From the NCBI GenBank assembly GCA_028751875.1, contig CM054145.1, positions 9,968,967-10,032,966 of the forward strand: a stretch of DNA of 64,000 nt. The letters are read 5' to 3'. This stretch comes from Rapana venosa (taxonomy: Eukaryota > Mollusca > Gastropoda > Neogastropoda > Muricidae). The position numbers and the translations under genes were made by a program. Shown here piece by piece: positions 25,001 to 38,700 of this stretch; positions within the stretch are counted from its first letter, which is position 1, and each line of letters begins with the position of its first letter. A model generated the notes under the pieces. It did not search any database and was not told where the DNA came from. It saw nothing but the letters and a program-made list of their open reading frames with translations.

Positions 25001-28000
25001 TGTCGTCATGACAGTGAGACATTGTCATCATGACGGTGAGACATTGTTGTCATGTCATGAGACATTGTTGTCATGACAGTGAGACATTGTTGTCATGACA
25101 GTGAGACATTGTCGTCATGAAAGTAAGACATTGGCCTTTGCCTGCAGCTTTGGGCAAATCTGTATTGTACTGTGGTGTTATGTTGTGTTGTATGGGGTTG
25201 GGTTGTGTTGTGTTGAGTTGTAGTGTGGTGTGTTGTGTTATGTTGTCCTACACTGTGTCATATTGGGTACCACTTTGACCTGTGGCAGATTTCTCTGCAT
25301 ACGATTCAACCTGCCCTTCCAAGACTTGAAAAGCATCATTGCCACAAGAGCAGCATACTTTTTCTCCCTGTCTATGGAACTATTTGTTTCCCCATGAAAG
25401 TCTGTTTTATTCTTCTGCAGACATTTTTAAAGGATGACTCCCTTGCAGCCATAGGATCGTTAATGAGCACTTAATGTATGCTGCATGCAGCATCTCAATT
25501 CATCGTTACCTTCTCCAAAAGACTAGCACACAGACCACTAACTATAGTCTGATGGATGGGTGAAAAGTCCAGCTTCAGAGAGAAATTAAACCAATAATTT
25601 TGACCTCTCACTTTCTAGAAATGTGTGTTCCTGCTACACTACTGTTACGGACATCTGCAAAATGTCAAGTCATACATTAAAACGTTTAAAGGGGACGGGA
25701 TAGCTCAGTGGTCAGAGTACTTGCTTTCCCCCAGCAAAGTTAAGCAGCATCAAGCGTGTTACCACTTGGATGGGTGACCGTTTGCGCGCCTTGGCTTCAG
25801 TACAAGTCCCCCAGCTGTAAATGGGTACCTGCCTCTTTAGGGTCAGGGAAGGTAAAGCAGCGAGGGAGAGGAGATGAGGAGAGAGAGATAGAAAGGTGGG
25901 AATTTCTGGCACAGAATTTCCAGAAGGTGGGGATGCTATTTCTACTGACAGGCCCCTGGCATCCCCACAGGGAAGTCCTGGTCATATTCCTTCTGTGTAT
26001 CACAGAAAAAAATCCCCCATGGGACGCCAGGGGCCTGTCAGTATAAACAGCATCCCCACCTTCTGGAAATTCTGTGCAGAAATTTCCTCTTGTCTATCAC
26101 TCTCTTTGTTTCCGCCTTGTTCCTTTTATTCCTGTCAAATCCTTCTTGACCATTTTCTACCTTCTTGGTCCATTCTCCTGCCTTTTTTCCAGAAAGACTA
26201 TAAAGATAACATTTCTCTATTATGCCCAAGTCAGATGCGCTGGGCCTGACTTGTCAGGTACTTAACAGCAGTGTGTGCATTTTTGCTCATATAACAGACG
26301 ATAGTTGCTGTCTGAGCATTCGATGAAGAAGAACAGGAAAAAAACTGTACAAAGGCTACAGCTTTGTGCTATTCCATCTGTTCATTCTGTGTGGCATATT
26401 CAGTAACAAACCATTCACTACATTTTTAAACAGAGGCTGATATGTATTCGCACATTGCATATTTTTCTGTCTTTACCGCAGTGCACATATTTAAAAAAAT
26501 GATCGGTGAATGAATAACCAGGGACCTTCCTTTATTTGAAGAAGTCTTACTACTTAACTTCATGATAAAGATGTTTCCATTTACTCTTCACCATCTATTC
26601 ATTCACATGTAAACTAGCTGGTGAGTAAGCATCTTCACCTCAGTTAAGTCGTGTTGTGTCTTCTGAAAGAAAACCTTACCTTGCTTGTGTGTTGTTTGCT
26701 AAAAAAAAAATATATATTCCCCAAACAAAACTAATTATCTCAAACTCACAAAAAATCCCCCTGAGAATGCCAGGGGCCTGTCAGTATAAATAGCATCCCC
26801 ACATTCTGGAAATTTTTTTACTAGAAATTTCCTCTTTTAACTCTCTTTGTTTCTGCCTTGTTCCTTTTATTCCTGTCACCTCCTCGTCTATTTTCTGCCT
26901 TCTTGGTCCATTCTCCTGCCTTTTTTCCCCCCAGAAAGACTTAAAAGACAACGATTCTCTCCCATGCTGAAGTCAGATGTGCTGGGCCTGATCTGTCGGG
27001 CGCTTAATGGCAGTGAAACGCATTTTTCGCTCATATGGCCGACAACAATAGTTGCTGTCTGAGCGTTCGACAAAGAAGATCTACTCATTCACAACGCTTG
27101 TGTAAAGGTAAGGTAAAGGAGTCCCATAACCTATAAGGTCGTAGGGGAACGAGGCGTCAGAGACCTCACTTCTCTAGGGCCAGCATATTGAGGGCGGCGC
27201 CCATCTCCTCTCCCTAGCTGCTTTACCTTCCCTGACCCTAAAGAGGGCAGGTACCCATTTACAGCTGGGGGAACTGGGGGAACTGTACTGAAGCCAAGGC
27301 GCGCAAACGGTCACCCTATCCAACTGGTAACCACGCTCGACGCTGCTTAACTTGGCTGGGGGAAAGCGAGTGCTCCGACCACTGAGCTACCCCGTCCGCT
27401 TGTGTACTACTTGCTAAAAACATCCCCAAAACAAAGCTAATGATCTACTCATTCACACACACACACACACTCACCAGCCTCAAACGTCTTATTGACGTTT
27501 GGCTCGCTCCAGTCGCTGTGCTGATCCCCGCGGTTCAGTCGCACGGAGAACTGGTAGCGGGTGTTGGGTTCCAGGCTGACCAGGTACAGGCTGGGGAAGT
27601 AGGGAGGGCTGAGGTAGGTGTAGTTGGAGAAGGAGGCCAGGTCATGGCTGCTGCTGCTGCTAGTGTCGTTGAGGAAGGCTCGGTAGCGCACGGTGTAGGT
27701 GGAGGAGAGGTTGGACTCCTTGTCGGCCAGGCTCATGCTCAGCATGGGATCTCGCCAGCTCATCACCGCAGAGTTTGAGGACAAGACGTACACTCTCAGG
27801 TCCGTTGGAGCTTTGAGCTGTCCCGAGTTATCTGAAGCGACAATATTGATGATGATAATAATGATATTGATGATGACAATGATATTTTTTTTAAAAATAA
27901 TAATGATTTTTAAAATAATCATTTAAAAAAAAAGGAATTTATATAGTGCTATATTACATACAAACAAATCAAAGCGCTTGCATTCAACCATTCACATTCA

Positions 28001-31000
28001 ACCTACATATGCAACCAACAATGATTAACAGTTTTAACACATTCAAATGTACACACACATACACACACACATATAGTAGTAATTGTTATTGTTTATTGAT
28101 TTCGCCATCATCATCGTCGTCGTAGTCACCATCGTCATCTTTATCATTATAATTTCCTTTTCAATAAGGTTTTGTATATTTGTTTGTGTGTTGTTGTTTT
28201 GTTGTTGTTATTGTTTTTTTGTTGTTGTTTTTTTCTCTTAGATGGCTTGACGAAAAAAAGCAAGTATTTTGCTTATTCAATGTACCATCTGGAAATAAAA
28301 GTTTGACTTTGACTTTGACACAGGCACGCACACACACACACACACACACACACATGCACACACACACACATGCACACACACACACATGTTATACACTTCA
28401 GCAGGGTGATGGGAATTTTGGCTGTTGAAGGCAGGGACAGATATGAGATGAAACAGGAGGGGAAAGTCTTAGGTTTGAAATAGGAATGTCTTGAGGCTGG
28501 ATTTAAAAGTGTCATAAGTAGGCTTTTGGTGAAGGGAGAGAGGGAGCGACAACGGCAGGAAAAGTAAACAATAATATAACCTGGGAGAGATCGACTTGTT
28601 GTGTAACAAGTATGGATTTCACACACCTTAAATGTCTTTTTTTCAAACATCTCAACCTGTGGCAGAATCTATATGAAAGAAGAAGTGAAAACTAGTCTTT
28701 GCCCTCTCTTGCAAAAAATAACCATAGACTTCATCTAATATCACTGAGTGAAAAAATATTAAACCAAAAGAACAAACAAATAATAACCATAATAAACCTC
28801 CTCCCCCTTCAGGTCTGGGTTATTTTCCACATTACTTCTTGCGAAAACCTACCAACAATCCAAAACAAATATTCTGTGCCATCACTTAAAGGTAAAGGTG
28901 TCCCATAACCTATGTGGTCAAAGGTGAATGAGGCATCAGAGACCTCAGCTTCTCCAGGGGCCAGCATATTGAGGGCGGCGCCCATCTCCTCTCCCTCACT
29001 GCTTTACCTTCCCTGACCCTAAAGAGGGCAGGTACCCAATTTACACCTGGAAGAAATGGGGGATTGTACTGAAGCCAATCCCCCGTGGGACTCCTGGGGA
29101 ATGCTTGCAAAGCGAGCATTGCAAGAATAGGATCCCTGCCCTCCAACCAGGCATGTCGTAAGAGGCGACTAAGGTGGAACCCTTCCTCCAGGTTGGGGGT
29201 TGGGCACAGGGCTAACAACCCTGTCCCGTAAAAGAAGAGAAGTTACAGAAACAGCAACAGAGAAAATTTCTACTTTTGTGTGCGAAGGACCTCCCGGGTC
29301 CAGTGAGACTCGTATGAATGCTGATGGCCAAAGCCGAGAGGAAGATGAAGGCCATGCAGCACTCTTGGGGATCAGTGACTAGGTTGGCCCAGGATAGACA
29401 GGAGTGGAAGCGCTTTGTTGTTGCCCTACAAACCACTGGGTGTAATGGTTAATGATGATGATGACTGAAGCCAAAGCACACAAACAGTCACCCATCCACT
29501 TGGTAACCACGCTCAATGCTGCTTAACTTTAACTTGGGGAAAGCGAGTGCTCTGACCACTGAGCTATCCCGTCCCCCAATCTGTGCCATCAGTTACATAC
29601 AAACAAGCAAACCAACCAACCTTCAGGCGTGGTGTAGGTGACGACAGGTGAGGCAGGCCACAGCCTCTCCTCTGTGCGTACCTGCACCTTGACGGCGTAG
29701 GTTGTACCAGGTTGCAGGCTGGGCAGGATCAGAGACAGGGAGTCCCACAGCACTCCCTCCGCTGACCACTGCAAGGAGTGCTCCTCCCGGTAAGACACCA
29801 CATACCCTGTGTAAGCACACACACACACGTACATATGTGACGCTCCATCACATAGCAAGTCGCATTGCACAACAAAGGTCAATTTTTTTGTTTTTGACGT
29901 GTTTTTAACCTGCAATAAAAAGGCTATTCAATACAGAAAACAGACTGAAAATTGGATGATTCTATGAAAAGTTATGTTATTACAAACTGAAATTATATAC
30001 TGTGGTATGTGACAAAATGAGAAATTGGGTTTTTTATTTATTTATTTATTAATTTATTCTTTTATATCGAGGAATATGGAATAAGCATTTATGTGCTTTT
30101 TTTACATCCAGTCCCCGTGTGTATGCAGATTTGTTAATTCTGTCATGTGTTCCCACCGGCACACAATGGCCTACTCTTATAAACAGCAGAACAGGATTTA
30201 ACATGTGCACAAGATGTTCTGCGTGCGTTCACACACGGGACCTCGGTTTATAGTCTCATCCGAAGGACTTTTGGGGAGAGTGGAGTCTGCACTAATGTTA
30301 ACTCCAGAGGAAAATATCCCCTTGAACGGGAATCGAACCCGGGTCATCAGATTGCGAGCTTGTAGAGTCATGTAACTGCAGGAGGTTTGGTCGCTGGCCT
30401 CAGCCGACACATTCCAACTTCAAAGCAGCACATGAAAAAACTCATACGAAGAATGCCAAAAAATATGTCAGATTTACCTGAAAAAAGACAGTAGAATGGA
30501 CTAGGGAAAGGCAGAAAATCAACAAACGAGAGAGAAAGAGGAAAGAAACGTAAGGAAAAAAGACAGAAACAAAGGGAAAGAAAAAGCAAAATTTTTAAGC
30601 ACAGAATATTCAGAAGGTGGGGATGCTCTTGATACTGAAAGAGCCCCTGGCATCCCCACAGGGCACAGCACGCAAATCCAACATCACATTTTTGAGCGCT
30701 TTGATTTGTTGCTTTACAAGATTCAGCGCTATATAAATTCCATACATTATTATTATCACTCAGTCAAGAGTGCTAAATTCAGTGAGCCCCTTCCTTTTAC
30801 ATAGTGTGGTCAGTTCCTGGGCTGGGCTGGGCTGGGATGGAATGTATAGCAGCTGAAAGTGGGGGGAATCTGACAGCTGTGTGGAGAAAACTGAAGAAGA
30901 ACAGAGACAATGAGCCAACGCACCACTGATGGATTCGCCCATGCTCTGAGGAGGGAGCCAGGAAACGATCACCGCTCCGGCCAGTTCTGCAAACTGGGTC

Positions 31001-31727
31001 ACCGTGACATTCCTCGGAACTGTCGGGGGCACTGCCAACAGTACACCAAGTACACACATATATATACTTATGAACATACCTATACAAATGTACATGTTTG
31101 ACAGCATATGCTAAAACACACCTCCTGTTTTCAGGTTCTGAGTTGTAAGGATTGATTGTTGTAATGAGTGAATTTGGATGGAATGCATATATTTACGCAA
31201 CATAACACACACACAACCACTCACACACACATGTGTGTACGCGTGCACACAGGCACAGACACCCTCACTCACTCACACACACACAGACACACTCATTCAC
31301 TCTCTCTCACACACACGCATGCACGCGCGCACACACACAAACATAAACACACACTATATCTATCTATCTATACACACACACGCTACCCATACAAAAAAGA
31401 AACAAATACACATATAGAAAAGATGCATTGTCAGGAGTGAACCTGGAAAGACATGAGCCACTAGTATGTGTGTGTTGTGGTAGTGGTAGTAGTAGTAGTA
31501 GTAGTAGAAGTAGTAGTAGTAGTTGTAGTAGTAGTAGTAGTAGTAGTAGTAGCAATAACAGCAGAAGTAGTAGTAGTAGCAGCAGTCGACAGTGTTGTAG
31601 TAGAAGTAGTAGTAGAAGTAGTGGCAGTCTTCACTGTTTCATATCTTTCCAACGTAAGTGGTAACAGACAACACTAAAACGTGAAAAATTAAGAGGACAG
31701 TATTTATAATAACAGAGGTATTAGAAA

Positions 31728-31772
<45 letters not shown>

Positions 31773-31773
31773 T

Positions 31774-31837
<64 letters not shown>

Positions 31838-31894
31838 TGTGTGTGGGTGTGTGTGTGTGTGTGTGTGTGGGTGTGTGTGTGTGTGTGTGAGTGT

Positions 31895-31966
<72 letters not shown>

Positions 31967-32209
31967 TGTGTGTTAGTGTGTGTGTGTGAGTGCGTGCATG
32001 CGGACAAGCTCATGTGTGTTTGTGTGCATCTGCCAGTGTGCACATGCACGTGTATGCTGTGTATATGCATGCATGTATGTTTGCCTAAACACCTTCTTAT
32101 ACACACACACACGTGTGTGTGTGTGTGTGTGTGTGTGTTGCTTTTTTTTTCATTCTTTTATATCGAGGATAATGGAATAAGCACTTAAGGGCCTTTTTTC
32201 ATCCAGTGT

Positions 32210-32273
<64 letters not shown>

Positions 32274-35200
32274 AGTGTGTGTGTGTGCGTGTGTGTGTGT
32301 GCATGCATGCCTGCACACATGCATATGCGCTCAAGTGCACGTGTGCCTGAGAGTATGTGGCTGTGCTGTACCTGAATGTACGTGGGCATGGGTGAAAGCT
32401 TTAGATCTGTCATATTTCTTTATTTCGTTCTCTTCAGCTATAGCTTTACATCTGTCACATTTCTTATTTCGTTCTCTTCAGCTATAGCTTTACATCTGTC
32501 ACATTTCTTTATTTCGTTCTCTTCAGCTATCAGTACGCCCTGTCCCCTGATCATCCCTCTCACCGTCGGCCACCACGTAGGAGATGGGCCTTGTGGCGGG
32601 GCCGGCCCCGGCCTTGTTTCTGGCCTGCAGCTTGAAGAAGTACCTGGCGCTGGGCCGCAGGTCAGTGACGGTGTTGCTCAGCTGGTCGCCCCGCACATCC
32701 TGAACCACCCAGGACCGTTCCGGAAGGTTGGGGTCGTCCGTGTAATAGATCACGTAACCTGTGGACAGAAAAAAGAAAAATATTGTATTGTCTACTCTAT
32801 CTACCCCCCGTGGGACTCCTGGGGTATGCTTACAAAGCGAGCATTGCAAGAATAGGATCCCTGCCCTCCAACCAGGCATGTCGTAAGAGGCGACTAAGGT
32901 GGAACCCTTCCTCCAGGTTGGGGGTTGGGCACAGGGCTAACAACCCTGTCCCGTAAAAAAAGAGAAGTTACAGAAACAGCAACAGAGAAAACTTGGTGCC
33001 CGTCTCCTCTCCTTTGCTGTTTTACCTTCCCTGACCCTAAAGAGGTACCCATTTACAGCCTGGGAGAACTGGGGGACTGTACTGAAGCCAAGATGTGCAA
33101 ACCATCACCCATCCAAGTCGTAACCACCCTTGATGCTGCTTAACCTTAGATTAGGGAAAGCGAGTGCTCTGACCACTGAGCTCTCCCGTCCCCATCTACA
33201 CAGTACATCTTAGAAATAAAGACAAAGAAAGAGCAGGCCAGGAAAGAAAAGAACTCTGAATGCTGAGACAAGTAGTATGTACTGAAGTTACTGATCGGTG
33301 CTGTTCATGAAGTTAGCAAGTTAAAAAACTCCCATGTTAAAGGTTTTTGTTTTTTTTATACAGAGGTACATCTCTGAAGTTGGAATGCAGCTATCTTCAT
33401 GGTGAGCAAAACTGGTCAAGTATGCAAAATCTCACCATTGCTGAACCTTGGAGCTCTACTGAAGGAACAAAAGACAAAAGTATTTGTATATGGAGTAATT
33501 TTTATCTATGGGTTCCTGGATTACTGATATTTTCTCTGTTGTATTTCAGTTTGTTTTCCTGTCTGTCAAGATCAGATTTTCAGTTTTTCCATTGTACAAC
33601 TATATGATAAAGTCACATACCGCAAAATGATAAAGTCATACTATGAAATGATAAAGTCACATATTACGAAATGATAAAGTCACATACCACAAAATGATAA
33701 AGTCACATACTACAAAGTGATAGTCACATACTACAAAGTGATAGTCACATACTACAAAGTGATAAAGTCACATACTGCAAAGTGATAAAGTCACATACTA
33801 AAAAGTGATAAAGCCACATACTACAAAGTGATAACACATACTGCAAAGTGATAAAGTCACATCCATAGTCTAAGGAGAACTGAGGTGGGAATCTTTGCTT
33901 TCCTTTTGCTATTGTGATGGACTTATCTGTCTGTCTGTCTGTTTGTTTGTTCTTGCTTCTATATAGGTATATAAGCTGGTTACAAAATCTTCATTGGTGC
34001 CCCCACGGTCCATATGACTACGGGATAGGTGAAGGTGCGATGAAGATGATATAGGTTCAAAATTCTTTTGCAATTTTGTGCTTTTACTTGATTGTTTGCT
34101 GAGTTTTGTTTAGTTCAAATGTCTAAATTAAACATTTTGCCTCCAGGATTAATGAATACTTGTTGTGAGCAGCTCCTAAAAAACCAAACCTATTCAGAGT
34201 TGCAAGTGTCTGTTATCAGGATTCCATGGGGTGCCAAAATTAAGTGAACACATTCATGAGAAACAGAATGCACTGTTTTCCTGTTTCAATGAAAGCATCG
34301 GGACAGGATAGCTCAGTGGTCAGAGCACTCGCTTTCCCCAAGCCAAAGTTAAGCAGCGTCGAGCGTGGTTACCACGTGGATGGGTGACAGAGGTGTTTTT
34401 TTTCTTTCCTGGCTGCTCTTTCTTTGTCTTTAATATCTAAGACGTACTGTGTAGATGGGGACGGGTTAGCTCAGTGGTCAGAGCACTTGCTTTACACCAG
34501 CTAAGGTTAAGCAGCATCGAGCACGGTTGCCAGTTGGACGGGTGACCGTTTGTTTGCCTTGGCTTCAGTACAGTCCCCCAGTTCACCCGGCTGTAAATGG
34601 GTACCTGCCCTCTTTAGGGTCAGGGAAGGTAAAGCAGCGAGGGAGAGGAGATGGGCGCCACCCTCAATATGTTGGCCCCTGGAGGAGCTGAGGTCTCAGA
34701 TGCCTTACTCCCCTACGACCACATGGGTTATGGGACACCTTTACCTTTTTTCTTTTTTTTATCCACAGCATGCACTGAACAAAACAACACAACATCAGTA
34801 CAAAAGAAACATCACTAAAAAAAGAAAAAAGAAAAAAAAGCAAGAATGAACTAAACACCAACCTGATGGCACAGTATGTATACAGTACACGGTATATACA
34901 TGCAGTACAACCAGCCGCCATGGCGCAGTGGTTAGCGCCTTGGGTTACGGACTGGAAGGTCGCGGGTTCGATTCCCATAAGAGTCATAGGGATTTTTCGG
35001 ACTCCGGCCGGCTCCTACCCAGAGTGAGTGTGCTGTGGGCTCAGTGGGAAGACTGGGACCACACAGTCGAGCTTCATCCACTTAACGGATGCGAGTTTGA
35101 GAGTGTTGCTCAAATTACCTGACCAGTACTGCAGGTGTCTGTATCTCTCGGGCCCGGTTGACGCCGGGATATATTATGATAGTAAGCGTAGAGTACAACC

Positions 35201-35761
35201 CTGTCAAGTAGTCTCAAAGCATATGCACTTCCACAGCAGCATCATTACGTCATCCTCATTGTCATTGATCATCATGCATTGAAAAAAAAAAATTGCCTCT
35301 GATTCGGTGGTCCCGGTTTCTCTGGTCTCATGGTGACCTCAGATTCGGTTTGCCCATACACTTCTGTGCCTGTGGTGAGTTTGTGTCAAAGCCTTTGGGG
35401 TTGGAGGTTCGCGGGGGACGGTCGTTGGAGGGACGTTGTGGTGGTTGCCACCTCGGGTGGGCAACTCACTCAGTCTGGCTCCGCGACTGAGCTAATACTG
35501 TCGTTAGTAGGGGGCTTAGTAGGTGGTGTCCTGCGTATGTTAGCTCAGAACAGGCACCACTGAACACCACCAAAGTGACCCAGCAGCAGTGCAGGGCCCC
35601 TCTGGCTGGTGGCCCCACGGCGGCCGGATAGTGATAGGCTCCCTGTGGACTTCCGACCCTGAGGATGAGACACAGTGAATCTGGGTGTGGCTGTGGCGGG
35701 GAGATGGAGATGAGCGGTGTGGGAGCAGTAGGACGGGGGGTCGTCAGAAGATGAGGCAGCA

Positions 35762-35792
<31 letters not shown>

Positions 35793-38700
35793 CATGCAGT
35801 ACAGACCTGTGATGGGTTCCAGAACTTTATCAGGACGCTGCCATCTCAGCATCACGGCACTGGGATTGTGGTCCAGGCCAACCGATGTCAGGTTCAGAGG
35901 TACCGACGGCAGAACTGAAAATCAGATGGTGCAAAAAATATTGCTGAATACATTTTCATGGCCACCTATGATCCATACAATCACACATTGCAAGCATATA
36001 CCATTATTTATTGTACTGTGGGTTGGGGGTAAGGGGTAACATAAAAAGGTGTCCAATAACCTATGTGGTCATAGGGGAGTGAGGCGTCAGAGACCTCAAC
36101 TTTTCAAGGGGCCAGCATACTAAGGGCGACGCCCATCTCCTCTCCCTCGCTGTTTTACCTTCCCTGACCCTAAAGAGGCAGGTACCCATTTACAGCTGGG
36201 TGAACTGGGGGACTGTACTGAAGCCAAGTGCGCAAACGGTCGCTGCTTTACCTAGGCTGGGGGAAAGCAAGTGCTCCCCCTAGAAGAGGAAACAAAAAAA
36301 AAACCCCAAAAAATTCTGTGCAAGCACACCAACTTCCAGCCTTCTTCTTCTTCCTTTTTTGTCATGTTTCTCCCAGGGGAGGTTTGACATTGATGAGCCT
36401 TCTCCATCTCTCTCTGTTTTGAGCTTCCCTCCTTATTTATGCCCCTTTCTCTAAGATCATCTGCAATACAGGTAGCCCAGGTTTTGCTAGGTCTTCCCTT
36501 TGGTCTCTTTCCATCCACTATGAAGTTCATTGCTCTTTTTATGATGTGGTCTGCTTTCTGTTGAACGTGCCCAAACCAGCGCAGTCTATTGGTACTAGCT
36601 ACAGACTTCAGATCATCAACTTTGCACATTCTCCATAGTTCTTCATTCGTGATCCTGTCTTCCCATTTGATCATGTAGCGTAGCATTCGGTTTTCACAGC
36701 TCTTCAACAAACGTTTGACGGTTTTTGTGAAAACCCACGTCTCCAAACCTTACAGGAGAACAGGTCTGATGCAACCTCCAACCAACTTCCAGCCTAGCAA
36801 ACTAAAAACCATTCCAAAGGAGAAAACAAAAAAACCCCCATAAAAACCCCCAAAACACTGCTGATGATCTCACCATCGGGCACGGTGACAGTGACGGGGG
36901 AGGTGGTAGGACCCACCCCCTCCTTGTTGCGGGCCTGTATCTTGAAGAAGTACGCAGAGTTGGGGTCCAGATCCTTGATGACAGTGGACAGCCGGTTGCC
37001 CGTGATGACTGACGTGGCCCAGGCAGCGTCAGGAAGGATGGGGTCTTTGGAGTAGAAGATCATGTAACCTGAACACACACACACACACAAAGAAAAAGAA
37101 CCAAAATGAATGAATGAATGCAACGCTCCACCACAAAATGAGTCGCATTGCACCAGAGGTCAATTTTTTAGTTGTTAACATGTTATTAATCTGCAATATA
37201 ACGGCTATTTAATACAAAAAACAGAGTGAAAATCGGACAATTCTCTGAAAAGTTATTACAACTTGGAGTGATACACTGCAGGAAGTAACAAAATGAGAAA
37301 TTGACAAGTTTAGCGCCATAATTGGTGGTCAGAATGTGGGCTTGGGTATTTTTAAACGCATTTTAAAGCAAAAGAAAACAAACTTATGCCTTAATATTTC
37401 TGTACAAGGTAGAATAATGGCTATAGTTTTATAATCAATAAAAATCTAAAAATTGAAATTTTGACCCTCACCTGCCTAAAATGGCTCCTAGTAGAAAAGT
37501 GGGTCAGGTGAAAAGTGACTCATTTCGTGGTGGAGTGTCACAAAATGAGCATTTGGCCCAGACCAAAAGCTGTGTGAGTTGTTGTTTTTTCTTTATGAAA
37601 GATGAGTGTTAAGGGGACAGGATAGCTCAGTGGTCAGAGCACTTGCTTTCCCCAAGCTAAGGTTAAGTAGCATTGAGCATGGTTACCAAGTGGATGGGTG
37701 ACCGTTTGTGTGTCTTGGCTTCAGTACCATCCCATAGTTCACCCAGCTGTAAATGGATACCTGCCTCTTTAGGGTCAGGGAAGGTAAAGCAGCAAGGGAG
37801 AGGAGATAGGCACCGCCCTCAATATGGTGGCCCCTAGAGAAGCTGAGGTCTCTGATATCTCGCTCCTCAACGACCGCATAGGTTATAACACCTTTACCTT
37901 AAAGTGTTAAGGCCTACATTAAAATGTTAAGTTGTAAAATGTTATGATAAGATTGCCTTCAGCCATGACAAGCTCTTAACATAACAACCTGCACTCTCCT
38001 TTAAAGGAGAGCAAACAATCCTCTAAAGTCGGAGTATGGCTGCCTATATGGCAAGATACTTAAAAACAGTCATACACGCAAAACTTCTCATTCAGTGTGC
38101 AATTTCAATCTCACAGTGATTCCCAGTGCACATTCTGGGTGACCCCCAAGAGTGTTAAGCTGGGGAACGCACAACAACAACAACAATACAACAACAGTAA
38201 ACAAACTGACCTGTGATTGGTCCATTGGGTTCTTCAGGGGGCTGCCATGTTAAGGTCACTGAGGTCGGGTCAGACTGACTGATGTCAGCAGTGAAGTCCG
38301 CAGGCTTGGATGAAGGAGCTGTAACAAGAACATAATGCCGGTTTTGTTGTTGTTTTTGTTGTTTTTTCCTAGCACCTAGTATTATTTCTTCCCCCGTGAG
38401 GATGCTGGGGGCCTGTCAGTATAAATATCATCCCCACATTCTGGAAATTCTGTGCTAGGAATTTCCTCTTCTCTATCCCTCTCTGTCTTGTTCCTTTTCT
38501 TCTTGTCACCTCCTTCTCATCTATTTTCTGCCTTCTTGGTCCTCTCTCCTGCCTTTTTTTCAGAAAGACTTTAAAGACAACAATTCTCTCCCATGCCGAA
38601 GTTGGATGCACTGGGCCTGATCTGTCAGGCGTTTAACAGCAGTGTAATGCATTTTTTTGCTCATATGACAGACAAAACTAGTTGCTGTCTGAGCGTTCGA

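Noticed and set aside
23968..25135. CRISPR-like array
   Set aside because: Units are directly adjacent with no unique spacers and the genome is eukaryotic; it is a minisatellite.
25691..25800. tRNA gene or 5S rRNA gene
   Set aside because: The tRNA-like part cannot complete a cloverleaf and the 5S-like part is only a segment; both recur in many copies as a SINE head.
31428..31677. Poly-Ser, poly-Val and poly-Thr frames
   Set aside because: Trinucleotide (AGT)n repeat read in different frames, inside intron 12.
31639..32188. Thr-His and Val-Cys repeat frames of up to 157 residues
   Set aside because: Direct translations of the (GT)n/(CA)n microsatellite.
34915..34985. Genuine tRNA gene at the GCGCAGTGGTTAGC..GGTTCGATTCCC sequence
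   Set aside because: A and B boxes are present but the acceptor stem does not pair; it is the head of a retroposed element with a target duplication.
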